Positions 1-11,200 are shown, counted from the stretch's first letter. The stretch: DNA of 28,280 nt from Heterostelium album PN500 (GCF_000004825.1 NW_008805101.1:1-28280); one strand, 5' to 3'. The notes: generated by a model not told the origin, from the sequence alone. Numbers and translations are program-made.

Positions 1-249
1 ATCTTTGAAATCGATAACAATTACAACTCGCAGATTCAAGATTATAGACAACAACAACAACAAATCAACTATTTACAACAACTTTCACAAACACTGCAAC
101 AACAATCTCCACCACAGTCAGAAGCAGCAGCATCAAATGATGTAGAAATGACATCACATGAAGATCCTATCATGGAACAAGTTGAGGAAACTGACGATGC
201 AATGGAGATCGATTCTGTATTCCATATGAAAAGATCAAGGACCAGTTGA
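1..249 (+). CDS. 3' end of a Q-rich protein gene (partial, 82 aa visible)
   Basis: The window opens inside a reading frame that runs without a stop from base 1 to a TGA at 247-249. The 82 visible residues contain glutamine runs (QQQQQ, then LQQLSQTLQQQ) likely to form a coiled coil, an acidic stretch (residues about 50-70, rich in E and D) and a basic end, KRSRTS, that could be a nuclear signal. The start lies outside the window, and no family can be named from this tail. The downstream stretch 195-464 in another frame also looks coding, so the TGA may result from a frameshift rather than be the native end. Codon use is like that of the intact genes further right. Confidence 0.6.
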   Translation: MFEIDNNYNSQIQDYRQQQQQINYLQQLSQTLQQQSPPQSEAAASNDVEMTSHEDPIMEQVEETDDAMEIDSVFHMKRSRTS

Positions 250-464
250 ATACCGCAGAAGAAGACGAAAACATGAACAATGCCGGTGACTTCTTATCCA
301 ATTGGCCATCTCTACGAGAACTTATTATAAGAATTCCATGCCTCACAGCCATAGCGGACTATGGACAGCTCTTCTCCACTCTACTCATTAAGAACCCATT
401 ATCAAACCTGGTAATAAGACCAATTCAAAATATGATTGGAAATGTTTTAAAATCATTTTTATAA
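195..464 (+). pseudogene. Frame-shifted coding tail overlapping the end of the first gene
   Basis: In the third frame an open stretch starts just after a TGA at 192-194 and runs to TAA at 462-464. It reads like genuine protein, including EKIKDQLNTAEEDENMNNAG, then a tryptophan and hydrophobic helices, and ends IGNVLKSFL. It overlaps the last 55 bases of the frame-1 ORF. I see no GT-AG intron of credible size (the only candidate is 17 bases) to join the two frames. The simplest readings are a real or sequencing frameshift near 195-230 that cut this C-terminal part off the upstream gene, or a decaying gene end. No family recognised. Confidence 0.4.
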
Positions 465-1929
465 TTCAAATTTTATTATAATCTTTTTGGTATGTGGAGA
501 TGTTTAGGCATAAAAGATAGTGTAAGTATATAATTGTTTTATTTTAATGAATACAGATTACTAATTTTTATTTCTTTGACATATCTTTAGTGGATCATAA
601 TTATTCAATAATTTTTGATTGCTTGTTTTGAAATAGTATATGCAGTAGTGTGTAAAGAATCTTGCAATCAATTCGCCTATTTTTTCATTTGTTGTTATGG
701 GTTTGATGAAGCTATGTATATGTTCGGATGGGAGTCTGGTCTAGTACATTTCAAATCAAATTTATTTCAACATTGAATAAGGTTTGATTATTAACAAAAA
801 CACAATTCAACATGTGAGCACTTTGCTATATTATTTTAGAATAACGCTTTCAACCTGATTTATTATCTGGAGTGTTTGAATGTTGAAGCATATTGATTTG
901 GTAGTAGTAAATTTTGTTTTATATTATGTTTTAGTTCATTGTAAGTATAAGTTCCTTATATAGCAGCTGAGCAGTTGTGAATGTACTTAACTAATTCATT
1001 CTATTATACATAGGTCAATTCATACAAAGAATGTGATCTTTCTAGATTTTATTTGTATTTTTAATCAAGAGAATAGTCCAATAAAGGTATACGCATATAA
1101 TTTTATTAATATAAATTTTATTTACTTCTTTATTATATTTCGTATGTCATTAATTTATGTTCAACATATCAGATAATTTTGTATGCCTACGACAAATTAT
1201 TCTGGTATTACCGAATGTAAAAGATGAAGACTCCCATCTGGCTGTCACTCAATAATGTCTAGTATACATTATTCAATTAATGTTTTACTAACTTATTTGA
1301 TACAGACCAATCCGGCATTATAGGGTAGGCACACTATAAAACTATATATTTTAAAATGCACCACTTTAGAATATATAAAGGGCCGACTAGTCAATATTTC
1401 TAACTAAGGTGGTCAAGTTATTATATCGACTCAGCTACAATCTTTAAAAATAAAATGTATGTAATTGAAAAATCTATTTGGATAAACATTCTTACTTATT
1501 AACTTTTTTGTTTTAAATAGAAAAATATTGTTGAGTAACAACAATAAAGGTGCATCGAACGAGCCACCCGGTTATCATGTAGATTTTCTCCATTTTGATA
1601 TGATAGTCGTGAATAATAATAGAATGGATTACCAGGGGCACACTCAGTGCAGGGAGTGGGTAAATAATCAAGTATATTCAAGATAACTAATTCAAATTTA
1701 TTTTTTTTTCTCCAAAAAAGTATAGGTTAGTTTTGCCTTTAATTTGTTTATATGGTATGTATCATTCTATAAATAAATAGATATAGGTAATACAATATAA
1801 GTACTGTATTAGTCCAGTGCACATTGTGCTGTCAACGCTTTACATATTTATATTCTTACACTATATTTCTATTTATTTGCACTGCAGTGAATTAGCACCT
1901 AATTCACTTTCATTCTTCCTTTCATCCAT

Positions 1930-1965
<36 letters not shown>

Positions 1966-2065
1966 TCAATAAATAAGGAAAATTCACTCCATAATAAATT
2001 ATTTGTTATTTGAAACAAACCGGTTGACAAAACGTTTTTGAAACTTGTCAATCAACAAAAACTTA
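465..2065. other. AT-rich spacer without a recognisable gene
   Basis: About 1.6 kb with frequent stops in all frames. One short minus-strand open stretch (1499-1681) carries a PCTECAPGNPF-like cysteine motif, but I see no start, splice or continuation that supports a gene. A tetranucleotide microsatellite lies at about 1928-1967. No RNA gene was recognised. Confidence 0.6.
1928..1967. repeat. (CTTT)n microsatellite
   Basis: About nine to ten uninterrupted copies of the tetranucleotide TTTC, flanked on the left by looser pyrimidine-rich sequence. Direct reading; no function inferred. Confidence 0.9.
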
Positions 2066-2119
2066 ATACTCATTGTCATTTTATTATTATTTGAATTCCA
2101 ATAAAATGACAATGAGTAT
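2066..2119. repeat. Perfect 20-bp inverted repeat (hairpin)
   Basis: Bases 2066-2085 and 2100-2119 are exact reverse complements over 20 bp, separated by a 14-base loop. The arm contains ACTCATTGTCATTTTATT. It could be a MITE-like remnant, a cruciform or an RNA hairpin; the sequence alone does not decide. There is no neighbouring coding sequence with which it clearly pairs. Confidence 0.85.
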
Positions 2120-2274
2120 AGTAGTAATTAGAGAGTAGTAAGAGTGGTATTAACAATAACTATAATAATAATCAACTTATCTAAGATTTAAAGGATAATG
2201 AACATATCAAAGAAAGCTGAATTAAAGGTGTGACAGTTAAGCTTATAATATAGATGGCAAAGATTCTTAGAAGT

Positions 2275-2995
2275 GAGTATTGTCCGAAATACTAGCTAAG
2301 GGTTTAGATCGTCGAAATAAACATAATAGAGAATACTCTGATACCAACACAGTACCATGCCTCAACCTCTATAATATCTCCAAATGTAATCCACCAACAC
2401 CTATTTTTATCAAGCATATTCGTTTGATCCACGATACCGTTTTAGAAAAACCGCTCATCAATCAAAGGACCTATCTAACATAGCTTCAATCAGAACCGAT
2501 TATAGTAGAAGAGTAAGCAAGATGACAGATGAAATGAAATCACTTTGGGAGCAATAAAGATGCAGAAAATGCATTTAATAGAGAAAACAATAATTTAAAT
2601 ACAAAGATAGAGTATCGTGGCAACAAACAGGAGATCTATTATCAGCTATATAATTGAATCTTTGTATGAAATTGAATATAATAGAATTGGATGAACAAAT
2701 GAAACTTTTGAGCTTAAGGCAAATAGTTGTTTGGAGAAAAGATGTTTAAAAAACCAAATGATGAATGTAAGAGAAGCTCAGCTCTGAAAGTAAGGCTAGA
2801 AGGTTGGTTGAAAGAGAATAAGAAGTTAGTTGAAAGTGAGACAGAAGTTGGATAAAGAATATATGAGAAGAAAAGTGAAGAAGAAAATGAAATTGCAAAT
2901 TCGACAGCTCCACTTGGACCATTAGTTATAATAACTCTCATATTATTATTTAACATTTATTTTATTTTTATTTTTTATTTTTTTATTTGATAAAA
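2275..2995 (+). pseudogene. Probable decayed protein gene (unidentified)
   Basis: Coding-like pieces occur in order on the plus strand but in shifting frames. 2399-2545 gives residues such as YSFDPRYRFRK and VSKMTDEMKSLWE. 2550-2655 gives NKDAENAFNRENNNLNTKIE. 2740-2856 opens MFKKPNDECKRSSALKVRLE and stops after ESETEVG. 2863-2992 gives KKSEEENEIANSTAPLGPL followed by a hydrophobic segment LVIITLILL to the end, like a tail anchor. Frames change near 2550 and 2860, and stops occur between pieces. No intron of normal size joins them. I infer a dead gene for a probable tail-anchored protein; the family is unknown. Codon use is less orderly than in the intact genes. Confidence 0.35.
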
Positions 2996-3038
2996 TAAAA
3001 AACGAACGAACGTGTTGCTATTTCAAAAGATTTTTTTA

Positions 3039-3180
3039 GGTTGTCAAGTTTCGGTGAAGAGGCTTCTTTCGATTTTTTTTTTTTTTTTCAAAAAAACGAA
3101 CAACCATAATATCAAATCAAAAAAGCCTTATGATATAAATTTTCTCTTACTAATTTACTCTTCACCTAAACTTGACAACC
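3039..3180. repeat. 23-bp imperfect inverted repeat enclosing 96 bases
   Basis: Bases 3039-3061 and 3158-3180 are reverse complements at 22 of 23 positions (core GGTTGTCAAGTTT). The enclosed 96 bases include a poly-T run and a second, looser complementary pair (GGCTT... near 3061 and ...AAGCC near 3121-3127). This could be the terminal inverted repeats of a tiny non-autonomous element or a nested stem-loop. No ORF lies inside. Confidence 0.75.
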
Positions 3181-3420
3181 CAAATTAGTTTCGACTCTCA
3201 ATTTGATTGGGATACTCGGCTGGTTTATTGGGTGAGAACCATTGGAGCATGTTATCTGCAGGTACGACACTTTTATGAATGAAATATCTGTTCGAATATT
3301 GCTTACATATTCAAAGAAATAAAAATAAAATAAAGAAAAAAATTTGTTTTGAACAACAACTAAATTTATTGCTTTAAAATGGATTAACTTTAAATTTTAG
3401 CAAAAGAAAGTTGAACAATT

Positions 3421-3475
3421 TAATAAAAGATAAATTTGATTGATTTTAATAATTTTTTTTTGATTCTACCCTCAA
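3421..3475 (+). repeat. Dispersed AT-rich repeat, copy 1
   Basis: This stretch shares two exact 13-base blocks (TTTAATAAAAGAT and TTTGATTCTACCC) plus an intervening TTGATT with the reverse complement of about 18238-18290, with similar spacing. Two ordered 13-mers 15 kb apart suggest a shared mobile or duplicated ancestor, though AT-rich sequence raises the chance of coincidence. Confidence 0.4.
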
Positions 3476-3609
3476 AGTTGTGCAACTTAATATGCCTAAT
3501 GAGAGTATAACCTGTTTTACATAATGAAATATTGATTTGTTTTACATTTTAAAATATTGATTTTTTATATATTCGTTTTCTAGTATGTTTATTATTTACA
3601 ATCCAAAGA

Positions 3610-4125
3610 TTACTCAATTACTGGTTCTGCCAGTAAATCTGATAAATATCTCGCTCTATTATTGAATTGAATAAAATCTGGTCTGTAGTCTATGGATTCA
3701 TAAGATCTATCAAAAATAAAAAAATAGTTAGTAATAAATTGGTTTATCTCAATACTAAATTAATCTATACCTCTTTGATAGATGATGAGTAGCTTTAATT
3801 GGAATTAACTTTGGTGCTAAATTAATTATTCCCCATGACGATACTAAAAGTGCAACTATTGATTCTAATGCAATCTGTATACAAAATACGTTTAATATAT
3901 TGATAACATTAATTAATTAGTTAACAAATTACTTACATCATATGGTATATGTTCAAATGATTTATTTGTCAATCTAAGATAACTTCTATCTATAATATTG
4001 AGCATTAGAAAAAAAGATCAGATCTATAGAGTTATTTACTACATACGTTGTAATGCAGATAAAACTGAATGTGCAAGTAAAGCTATACCAATAGTACATA
4101 TAATAAGAGACAATGATCTATTCAT
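3610..4125 (-). CDS. emc5: EMC5/MMGT1, subunit 5 of the ER membrane protein complex
   Basis: Four exons on the minus strand (4125-4047, 3989-3937, 3874-3771, 3706-3610) join in phase to a 110-residue protein; all introns are GT-AG. The identifying features are the length, a first transmembrane helix after a short N-terminus (LSLIICTIGIALLAHSVLSA), then QHRSYLRLT, which is almost invariant in EMC5, and a second hydrophobic segment (IALESIVALLVSSWGIINLA). Human MMGT1 has 131 residues. EMC inserts tail-anchored and multipass proteins into the ER membrane. The gene is divergent from the LC8 gene, whose ATG is 187 bases away. The QHRSYL motif is created only by splicing exon 1 to exon 2, which supports the model. 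Confidence 0.9.
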
Positions 4126-4311
4126 TCTTATTTATTATATATATATAAAAAAACTAAATAAATAAATAGTTTTTAAAAAATGATGATCAAAAAACAAATT
4201 TTTAAAAAAAGGTTGTGATCATTTTTTTTTTTTTTTTTTTGTTTCATTGACTTAAAAGGTTATAATTAAGATATATTATATATTACAAGTGTTTAGTTTA
4301 TTTAAAAGACA
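4126..4311. promoter_or_regulatory. Shared divergent promoter region of EMC5 and LC8
   Basis: The 186 bases between the two start codons hold TA repeats near EMC5 (around 4135-4150) and a run of about 18 T (4224-4241) near the middle. Poly-T/A tracts are usual in dictyostelid promoters. No specific factor site was recognised. Confidence 0.5.
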
Positions 4312-4781
4312 ATGACAACTATAGATAAAAAGTTAATACAGATTAAGATTGCTGATATGCCAGGTTTGTTTCATTAGATTGATAATATCGAGCAAAAGAG
4401 AAACTTGTGAATCTAACCAATCACCCTACACATTTTCATAAAATATTTAATTGAATCTCACACAACATGCTATATTATAGATTTTATGCAAACCGATGCA
4501 ATTGAAATCACTGCCAAAGCATTTGAAGAACATACAGTGGAAAAAGAAATTGCTATGACCATCAAAAAAGGTAAAACATAAGATGCAAATGTGAATCACA
4601 TTGTTCTTTCATCATTGGTATACTAATGATTCTCTATTTTATAGAGTTTGACAAGAAATATACACCAACATGGCATTGTATTGTAGGAAAGAGTTTTGGT
4701 TCATTTGTGACACATGAAACAAAGAACTATCTTTATTATATCGTCGGACAACATTCAGTATTATTGTTCAAAGCAGGATAA
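4312..4781 (+). CDS. Dynein light chain, LC8 (DYNLL) family
   Basis: Three exons (4312-4363, 4481-4570, 4645-4781) with GT-AG introns give 92 residues; LC8 proteins usually have about 89. Diagnostic segments are the stretch around [20 protein letters not shown], then [20 protein letters not shown] and the end LLFKAG, all hallmarks of the LC8 fold. The homodimer binds short TQT-type motifs in dynein intermediate chain and many other partners, acting in dynein assembly and as a dimerisation hub in the cytosol. Both introns interrupt codons after their first base. It converges on the Rab32-family gene 463 bases downstream. LC8 is clear by sequence; which LC8 paralogue this is cannot be told from here. 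Confidence 0.95.
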
Positions 4782-5244
4782 TTATAAGAAAATAGTTTTG
4801 AAAAAGAAGAACAATAAAATATATGTTATGTATTTATAAAAGAAAGATCAGCAAAGTAGTGGGAAAGGAATATTCTTGGGCGTTTGAAAAGAGAGTTGTT
4901 TTAAAACAGTATTTGAATTTTATTTATATATTGTTATAATCTATATTCTTTTTAAATATCTTCAATAAATTTAGATTAAGTGTATTACTATTATTATTAT
5001 TACTTAAGGAGATTAGATTCTCCAATAAACTATTGGTTTTTGGTTGTTCTAAAAATTACATTAACAATTTTGGTTGGTGGGGTGCGGTGATTGATTATGT
5101 TTCAATTATATGATTTGATTGTTTGATTGATTGATTAGCTTGTTGTTGAGTGGGGAGGGTGGGGAAAATGATCTGGCTAAACTATATTATTGATTATTAT
5201 TTTAGTATTGTTTTTTTTTTTTTGTTTATTGAAAATCAGAAAAT
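4782..5244. other. Convergent 3' spacer with G-rich patches
   Basis: Between the stops of LC8 and the Rab32-family gene. It is AT-rich, with two G-rich patches on the plus strand (about 5074-5090 and 5149-5165, the latter GGGGAGGGTGGGG). I see no gene. Confidence 0.6.
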
Positions 5245-6241
5245 TTATTTATTGCAACATCCACCAGAAGCTGCTGGTGGAGCGGGTTCTTCACCTGGGT
5301 GGACGATACCTTTTGGTTGATTTCTTCTAATATCCATCTTTAAGATATGTTCAACCAAGAAACGAGCTGCCTTTTCAATATTCAAATTCTCTTTGGCGCT
5401 AGTTTCAAACCAACCAATGAAACCATTATCTTTACAGTATTTATCCATTTCATTTGCTGTCTTTATAAATCCTTCTTTACCAAGATCACACTATTATTAC
5501 CGATGATGATGATTAATATTAAAATTATTGAAAAATAAAAAAGTTTATAAATTATAAACTTACTTTGTTAGCTAATAAAACTACTGGAATTGGTTTCTCC
5601 TCTGGACCAATGGTGACCTTTGAATCTATATCGGCCTTCCACTTGGAAACGGCTTCAAAAGTGGAAGCACGAGTGACATCGAATGTGATCATGGCACCAA
5701 CTGCCTCTTTATAATAAACACGGGTCATACTACCGAATCTCTCTTGACCAGCAATATCCCAAAGCTGTAATCTAACCTCTGTCTTTGGATCCCAATTAAT
5801 CACTTTAAGTGCAAAATCTACACCAATCTATAATATATAGATATAGATTAAAAATATTATATTTAATATTAATATTAAATAAAAGATTGTTATTAAATAA
5901 AAAAAAAGTATAAAAACCACAACCACGCTACATATACTTAAAAGTTATATCATTGGAAACATACAGTTGATTTATAATGCATAGAGAAGATATTATGTAC
6001 GAATCGCTTAATAATCGAAGTCTTACCAGTACCAATGTCACCTACTACCAAAATCTTATACAAGTATTCTGTGTAATCATCGTCACCTGCTGTTGTTGCC
6101 TTTTAAAAAAAGAAAAATATAAATATAATTAGTTTATATTTCTTTTTTGAAAATGATTTATTCATTGATCAAGAGGTAAATCATTCAATAAATAAATAGT
6201 CAATTTAATCATTGCTATTTTTTTTTTATTCAACTTACCAT
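5245..6241 (-). CDS. rab32: Rab32/38-family small GTPase
   Basis: Four exons on the minus strand (6241-6239, 6099-5965, 5827-5564, 5490-5245) give 215 residues. Motifs in order are GDIGTGKTS (P-loop, about residue 21-29), the switch I threonine at exon 2's end, WDIAGQERFG (G3), NKCD (G4, formed across a splice junction), ETSAKE (G5) and a C-terminal CCNK suited to geranylgeranylation. The isoleucine in WDIAGQE, where most Rabs have threonine, and the following MTRVYYKEAVGA mark the Rab32/38 subfamily, which works on lysosome-related organelles, post-lysosomes and mitochondria. Unusually, exon 1 is only the ATG: reading past it gives a stop at once (ATG GTA AGT TGA), so the 139-base intron is required. 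It is transcribed divergently from Rrp46. Confidence 0.93.
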
Positions 6242-7252
6242 TTTAACTGATTATTAATACTAAATAAATAAAAAAGTGATTTATCTTTGCTTTGTAAAAA
6301 AATATAACAAAAAGTAATAGATTTTAAAAAAAAAATTGTGTAAATACAAGCTCTGTTTTGATTTTGAAATTTAATTGTAAAAGTTGAAGTGGGTGGGGAT
6401 AACGATGTTTATTTTTTTTTTTCAAAAATTAGGAGAGTACTAAGTAGAGTGAAATGTAATGGTGTATGAGAAAAAAGTATATGTATATTTAAATTGTGAT
6501 ATAAATAAATAAATAAAATCAAAGGACACAAAAAAAAGAAAAAAATACAAAATAAACAATTACTTTTGTTTTTTTTTAATATTTTTTTTTAATATTTTTT
6601 TTTTAGAGAATCAAAATCGCCTTTTTCCACTCAATTCTCTTACTCGCAATGAAATGCTCAACCTTTTTTTTTTTTTATGCAGTTTGTAAAAAAATCGCAG
6701 TCACCACTCTTTCTACCAGCCACAATATTTAAACGAATTTTTGCATTAAAAGTAAAAGTCATAAGAACTTTTCACAAAAATTTTCGAAAAACATTATTAC
6801 CCCTTTGGTAGCTTTAGTTGTTTTTTTGTATCAGTTTTAAACAAACTTTAGTTAGAATGATTTTTTTCAAAAACAATTTTTTATATTCCGAATCACTCCG
6901 TTGCCCCTATGATCATTTTAAAAAAAGAAAAGATATGATCAAAAAAAAAAAAAATAAATCAATTATCCTTTATACCTTTGATTTTGAATGATTAAATATC
7001 TTCTTCTCCTGGGAGCAATACCATTGATTTCAAAAAAAAAAATATTATTCAATCATCAGATAAACAAAGATCATTTAGTTTTCTCTCCCAATTAAATCTC
7101 TCTTTTTAAAACTAATCTAAAAAAAAAAAAATGGAAATAGAAATAATTAAAAATTAATAAAAATAATTCGTTAATTTTCTTTCGTCTTTTATTTATTTTT
7201 GGTCTCGAATATCATTTTGGTTGATCATTTAATTTATTATTACATATTGAAA
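6242..7252. promoter_or_regulatory. 1-kb divergent spacer between Rab32-family and Rrp46 genes
   Basis: It consists mainly of poly-A and poly-T tracts, with a tandem unit AATATTTTTTTTT repeated at about 6567-6605. A GTGGGTGGGG patch at about 6388-6397 resembles the G-box elements known from Dictyostelium promoters and lies about 150 bases upstream of the Rab32-family start. No ORF or RNA gene was recognised. Confidence 0.45.
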
Positions 7253-8097
7253 ATGGTTAGAATTGATAAAAGAAATAACAATCAAATCAGATCGATTGAA
7301 TCAGAGTTGGCATTACTAAATAAAGCAGATGGTTCTGCCAAATTCTCTTTGGGTAATAAACAATCTGTTTGTTTGATGATTGATCAACCGAATCTTATAC
7401 TTATCATATCGCATCGCTATTATTAAATAGATAATTCATCGGTACTAGCTGCTATATATGGACCAGTCGAAGTGAATCCAAGAAAAGAAAAGATATCGAA
7501 AGCTACTGTCGAGGTTGTATTCACACCAGACAGCGGAAATCAGAATTATCAAACCAAAGAGCAAGAGTCACTCATTAGAAATGCAATAGAGAGTGTCATT
7601 ATGACAATGTTGCACCCTCGTACACTCATAAGCATCATCATACAGGTATATTCGACTGATGGATCGATCGTAAGTTGTTCGATCAACGCAGCATGCTTGG
7701 CACTACTGGATGCCGGTATCGAGTTGAACTCATTGATAGCATCAATCTCACTATCTTTTAATAGCGATGGTCAAATCTATTTAGATCCAACAATGAAAGA
7801 AGAAAATGTAAGTAAATATAACTTAGGTTATTGAAATCAATCATTATATTTATTCTTAATATTCTATTAAAGGAATCAAAAGCAACAGCTATATACGCAT
7901 TTAATAGTCAATTAAAATTAATGATGATAAAGTCATCGGGTATTATTACAGAACAACAGAATCAAGAAGCTTTACAATTGGCAAGATCTTCATGTGAGAG
8001 AATTTTAGCATACATTAGAACTGCAGTTAAAACAAGAATAATGGGTGATACAGAATCACAAACTAAAGATACTGTAATGTCTGATAGTACTAAATAA
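7253..8097 (+). CDS. exosc5: Exosome core subunit Rrp46 (EXOSC5), RNase PH-like
   Basis: Three exons (7253-7352, 7431-7807, 7873-8097) give 233 residues, close to the 235 of human EXOSC5. The order of family landmarks is complete: ADGSAKF near residue 25, then VLAAIYGPVEV, ATVEVVFTP, TMLHPRTLISIIIQV, CSINAACLALLDAGIEL and a DPT-containing strand. In eukaryotes this RNase PH-fold protein is a catalytically inactive part of the six-subunit ring of the exosome, which channels RNA to Rrp44 and Rrp6 for 3'-5' decay. The first splice donor is placed at GGTAATAAAC (GT at 7353) because this gives the family's spacing before VLA; a second GT eleven bases on breaks it. The gene converges on the XMAP215 gene, with 109 bases between stops. 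Confidence 0.93.
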
Positions 8098-8206
8098 AAT
8101 GTAAATAATTAAAAGAATAGTTGTTTTGTTTTTTTTTTTTTTTAAATGTAAAATATATGTATAGTTATTTTATTCAAATCAATTTTTAACAATCCAAAAT
8201 GAATGA

Positions 8207-11200
8207 TTATTCATTGGATCTTGATGTTTCTTTGATGTGTGCTAATCGTTGTCTTAAAGATGCTACTGTTGCTGTTAAATCTTGTGAACCGGTGGCACCT
8301 GTACCAGTGGTGGTCGAGGTGGTCGTCCTCGATGTTGTGCTTGGTAATGTGGTGGTGGTCGTTGTTGGCGCATTACTGTCACTGGCAGTGTTGTTGTTGT
8401 TTTGATTGGTGTAACCACGTAGTCTTTGCAGTGTATTGAGTGCTGCAGATGCTGTCAGTTGGTTCGACTCTTTCATTGAGCTATTGCTGCTTCCAGTGCT
8501 GTCATCGAGTTGCTGTTGTTGTTGGTGATGCATTGTGTTTTGTATGTCTCTGAGTTTCTCGTGGTAGTTGACAGCCTGTTCCGGTGCTTCTTTTGTTTTG
8601 TTGGATTCGAGTTCGGTCGCTATCTTTTGAAGGTTTCTTGTGATGTAGCTCTGGAATGGGAGTGTTGTCTGGCTGAGGTTGTGGGAGATATCGTAGTCGG
8701 GATATTGCTTCTTGAAATAGTAAAGGTCGTACAATCCTTCGGTGGTCCTCTCTTTGTTGCCTACCTTCTTAAAGATGTCTTGTAGCAGATCCTTCTTTTC
8801 GAGTGTAGAGGAGCATGTGTAGTTGCGTGGTGACTTGTCTACGGTTGACATCTGCTGGTCGAGAGTTGAAGTAGTCTTGGTTGGTGCAGGAGCAATCTTT
8901 GGAATGGTCAAATTGGGTTGTTGAAGAATCTCTGGAGTTGCCAGTGGTGCTACTCCAAGTTGTGCAATATCTAGCTCCTCATGGACAGGTTGTGGTTGTT
9001 GTTGTTGTTGTTTGGGTTTGACTGACTTGACAGTGACCTGCTCGCCACGTGACTGTGGTACACCAACCAATTTTTCAAAAGTTGCTTTTCCACCCATAAG
9101 ATCTTCAAGTAGCGCAAACAGTTGGGAGTGTTGTTGTGATTGGTTGGAGGCGACCAACTTCTTGCAGAACTGAACTACTTGCGCTTGATTGATATTGATA
9201 AGTTCGGCAGTGAGTGTCCTTGTTGTCTTTTTAGTTGAATCATCTGGACCTGGTGTTCTCTCGTAGTTGCTGATCTCCAAGAGTACAACACCCATGTCGA
9301 TTTCTATTGGAGAGTTGGCACCCTTCAAAGACTTGGTGGCACGAAGCAGACAACGCAGTAACAGGTCGTTGTACTTGTCATTCTTTTGATCGGTAACACG
9401 AGTCTCTGTGATCATTCTCAGTAGAACAGAGAACAAGGTAGTTGGATCACTCTTTTGGAGAGTACGTAGTAACACTTGGTTGAGTGCTTTGGTAACCCAA
9501 TCGAGATCGTCTTGTTTCTGTGGCAAACTTGGCTGGCTCACCAGCAGAGTGATGGACTCGCGTAAGACTGATTGAAGTGCACGCACCGATGACTTTTTAG
9601 CAATGAGATCGTGGGAATAGATGGTGATGATGGTATGTATTAGATATTTACACAATCTAAAGATAGATTGGTCGTTGAATACACGTGGGAAAATACTGGT
9701 GAGAATGGTAGTAAGTACCATTTGATACTCTTCATTATAATACAAAAATTTCTCGGCAAAGGTGGTGGATTGTGTACCGGCTATGAGATTCGATAGCATC
9801 TTGAGCAGCTCCACAACAGTATCGATTGTTTGCTCTGAGAAGTTCTTAAGCAACTCCAAATACTCGATGATAATATTGGTCTCTTCGTCATCTGATGAGC
9901 CACTCGCTGATTGCATTTGTGATTGGTGCTGTGATCTGTTGGGAGATTGATTGGATTGTCCGAAAATCTGTTCGAGTTGTTGGCGATCGGCTGGACTGAG
10001 AACGGTAAGATATTTCCAGATTTCATCTCCGATGTGCGCATGCAATTGGGAGAGTGAATTGATGGCGGCTTGCTTCTGGGCGGGATCGCGATCGCTCAGA
10101 ACTTTAGCCATGACAGCAACTACCGGTTTTAGTTGATTTCCAGCAACCGCTGGACCATGTTGATTAATAATGTTGCCCATTTCAGTGATACCTTCGACTC
10201 TAGTTCGCCAATTGTTGGTTTTGGCGGTGGTTTCCAATGTGTACTTAAAGAAAGAATTGGGAGGTGTCACTTCGGAAAGTATTCTTTGACATGGACGTAA
10301 CATTTGTTTGAATGTTTCGTTGGATGTTCCCAGTTTTTCAGAGATGACCGGAACTATGCATCCAGCTTCATAGTCACTGAGATAGTATTCCAATTCCTTC
10401 ATGTTGGAGGCGACAATTTCAATCAATTTGGTGGTACGTCTGAGTGAAGATGCACCGACGTCGAATAGCTTGAACGAGCACCATTTGAATACGACGTCTA
10501 AAACACTGGCAAGTAAATCAAAGTTCTCGGAATCAATGGATGCCAGAAGATCTACGACTTGCTGTTGGTGGGTTGGATTGGCAGAGAACATCATGTTGGC
10601 AAACTCCTCACTGAAACACTGACAAACTTGCTCCTGGAGGAACTCAACTATTTCTTCGGTCTCTTGGATGTAGAATGATTGTCCTTGACTTGCCTTTTGT
10701 CTGGTGGCTTTGCCAGCTGCATCGTAAAGTATAATGTCACCAGATGGTTCAACGACAGGTTGTGGAGATTGTAGTTTTGTTGTGGAGATTCTCGATGGTG
10801 AGTTATTTGTGGTAGTGGTGGTAGTATTGCTCTTTCCAGTGGAAGTACGTGATGGCGACAGCTTAGCTACTGGCTGTTTGGCAACAGCTGCGGCAGCGCC
10901 AGCTTTCTTGGTGGAAATATAATGGCGATCGATGATTGCTTGCATATTTGGTTGATTGGCTGGTTTGACATCTCTCATTTCCTTCTTGAAAGCATCGGCT
11001 GGAACGACACTGGCGATGATAGAGAGCAGTTGTTCAGAGTTGGCACGTACCTCGGCATTCTTGTCTTGGAGACAGGCAATAATTGGTTTGGCCAGTTGCG
11101 TCATCTCTGGTGTCGACTTTGCATTACCGACGTTGGCGACTGCCCAAGTTAGTGCATCCTTACGACTGGTTGCAGATTCTTGGAGCAAGAGAGTAGCAAG

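Noticed and set aside
2714-2956. 80-residue minus-strand ORF
   Set aside because: Opposite strand of coding-like plus-strand pieces (MFKKPNDECKRSS and the tail anchor); serine/phenylalanine-rich shadow.
5149-5165. G-quadruplex in the 3' spacer of the Rab32-family gene
   Set aside because: Only three G-runs of three or more are adjacent, one short of an intramolecular quadruplex.
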